From the NCBI GenBank assembly GCA_934500855.1, contig CAKSUH010000102.1:1-6049 (forward strand): 6,049 nt of DNA, given 5' to 3'. The stretch comes from an uncultured Eubacteriales bacterium (GTDB lineage: Bacteria; Bacillota; Clostridia; Oscillospirales; CAG-272). The notes beneath the pieces are model-generated. The model had not been told where the DNA came from, ran no database searches, and saw only the letters and a list, made by a program, of their open reading frames with translations. Shown here piece by piece: positions 5,983 through 6,049 of this stretch (within the stretch, counting starts at the first letter, position 1; each line of letters opens with the position of its first letter). A program made the translations under genes and the position numbers.

Positions 5983-6046
5983 GAAAGACCTTGGAGGCGC
6001 AGGAACCCCTCTTTCGGAGAGGGGTTCCTACCCTCCAAACCTCCCT
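5983..6046 (+). repeat. Palindromic intergenic repeat, right copy
   Basis: This 64-base element starts two bases after the ligase stop codon and reads in the gene's sense direction. An outer stem pairs TTGGAGG (5991-5997) with CCTCCAA (6032-6038). After a small internal loop, AGGAACCCCTCT (6001-6012) pairs perfectly with AGAGGGGTTCCT (6018-6029) around loop TTCGG. Flanks and loop match the copy at 13-75 exactly, while the inner stem differs in both arms together. There is no T-run after the hairpin, so it may stabilise or end the transcript by another route, or simply be a dispersed repeat. Confidence 0.85.
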
Positions 6047-6049
6047 GAC

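Noticed and set aside
5983..6046. The right palindrome as a Rho-independent terminator of the ligase gene
   Set aside because: The stem is strong and well placed, but it is followed by ACCCTCCAAACC with no run of T, so the standard criteria are not met.

Overview
This window looks like chromosomal DNA from a GC-rich member of the Clostridia (Firmicutes/Bacillota), possibly an uncultured gut lineage. The evidence is strong AGGAGG-type ribosome binding sites, near-consensus housekeeping (sigma-A type) promoters in AT-rich gaps between GC-rich genes, and a miaB gene followed at once by a YlbF/YmcA-family gene. That gene order is known from Bacillus subtilis (ymcB-ymcA). The lineage assignment is inference. 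I see no rRNA, tRNA, CRISPR array, transposase or phage gene.

Layout, left to right. Positions 13-75 hold a 63-base palindromic repeat. Positions 99-3079, all read on the minus strand, form one apparent operon: promoter (3051-3079), miaB (2994 to 1567), a YlbF/YmcA-family gene (1547 to 1137) and a CPBP-family membrane protease (1076 to 99). Upstream of it, also on the minus strand, is a PAP2-family membrane phosphatase (4031 to 3291) that ends at its own intrinsic terminator (3152-3195). A 263-base divergent control region (4032-4294) carries back-to-back extended -10 promoters. Rightward from it runs a FadD-like acyl-CoA ligase (4295-5980), followed by a second copy of the palindromic repeat (5983-6046).

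How the genes fit together. MiaB is an iron-sulfur radical-SAM enzyme that modifies tRNA. YlbF/YmcA proteins belong to a complex that carries Fe-S clusters and steers RNase Y. The copy here ends in a four-cysteine cluster that could bind metal. These two genes therefore form an RNA-metabolism pair, with a membrane protease attached downstream. The PAP2 enzyme and the acyl-CoA ligase are divergently transcribed and both plausibly act on lipids, the first on lipid phosphates and the second on fatty acids, so shared control from the region between them is reasonable but unproven.

The most unusual signal is the repeat family. The two full copies near the window ends share exact flanks and an exact loop but have different inner stem sequences that each still pair perfectly. 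Both lie just downstream of a stop codon in the sense orientation of the upstream gene. A reduced relative may sit between the YlbF/YmcA gene and the CPBP gene. I found no convincing new protein system here; the genes themselves belong to known families.
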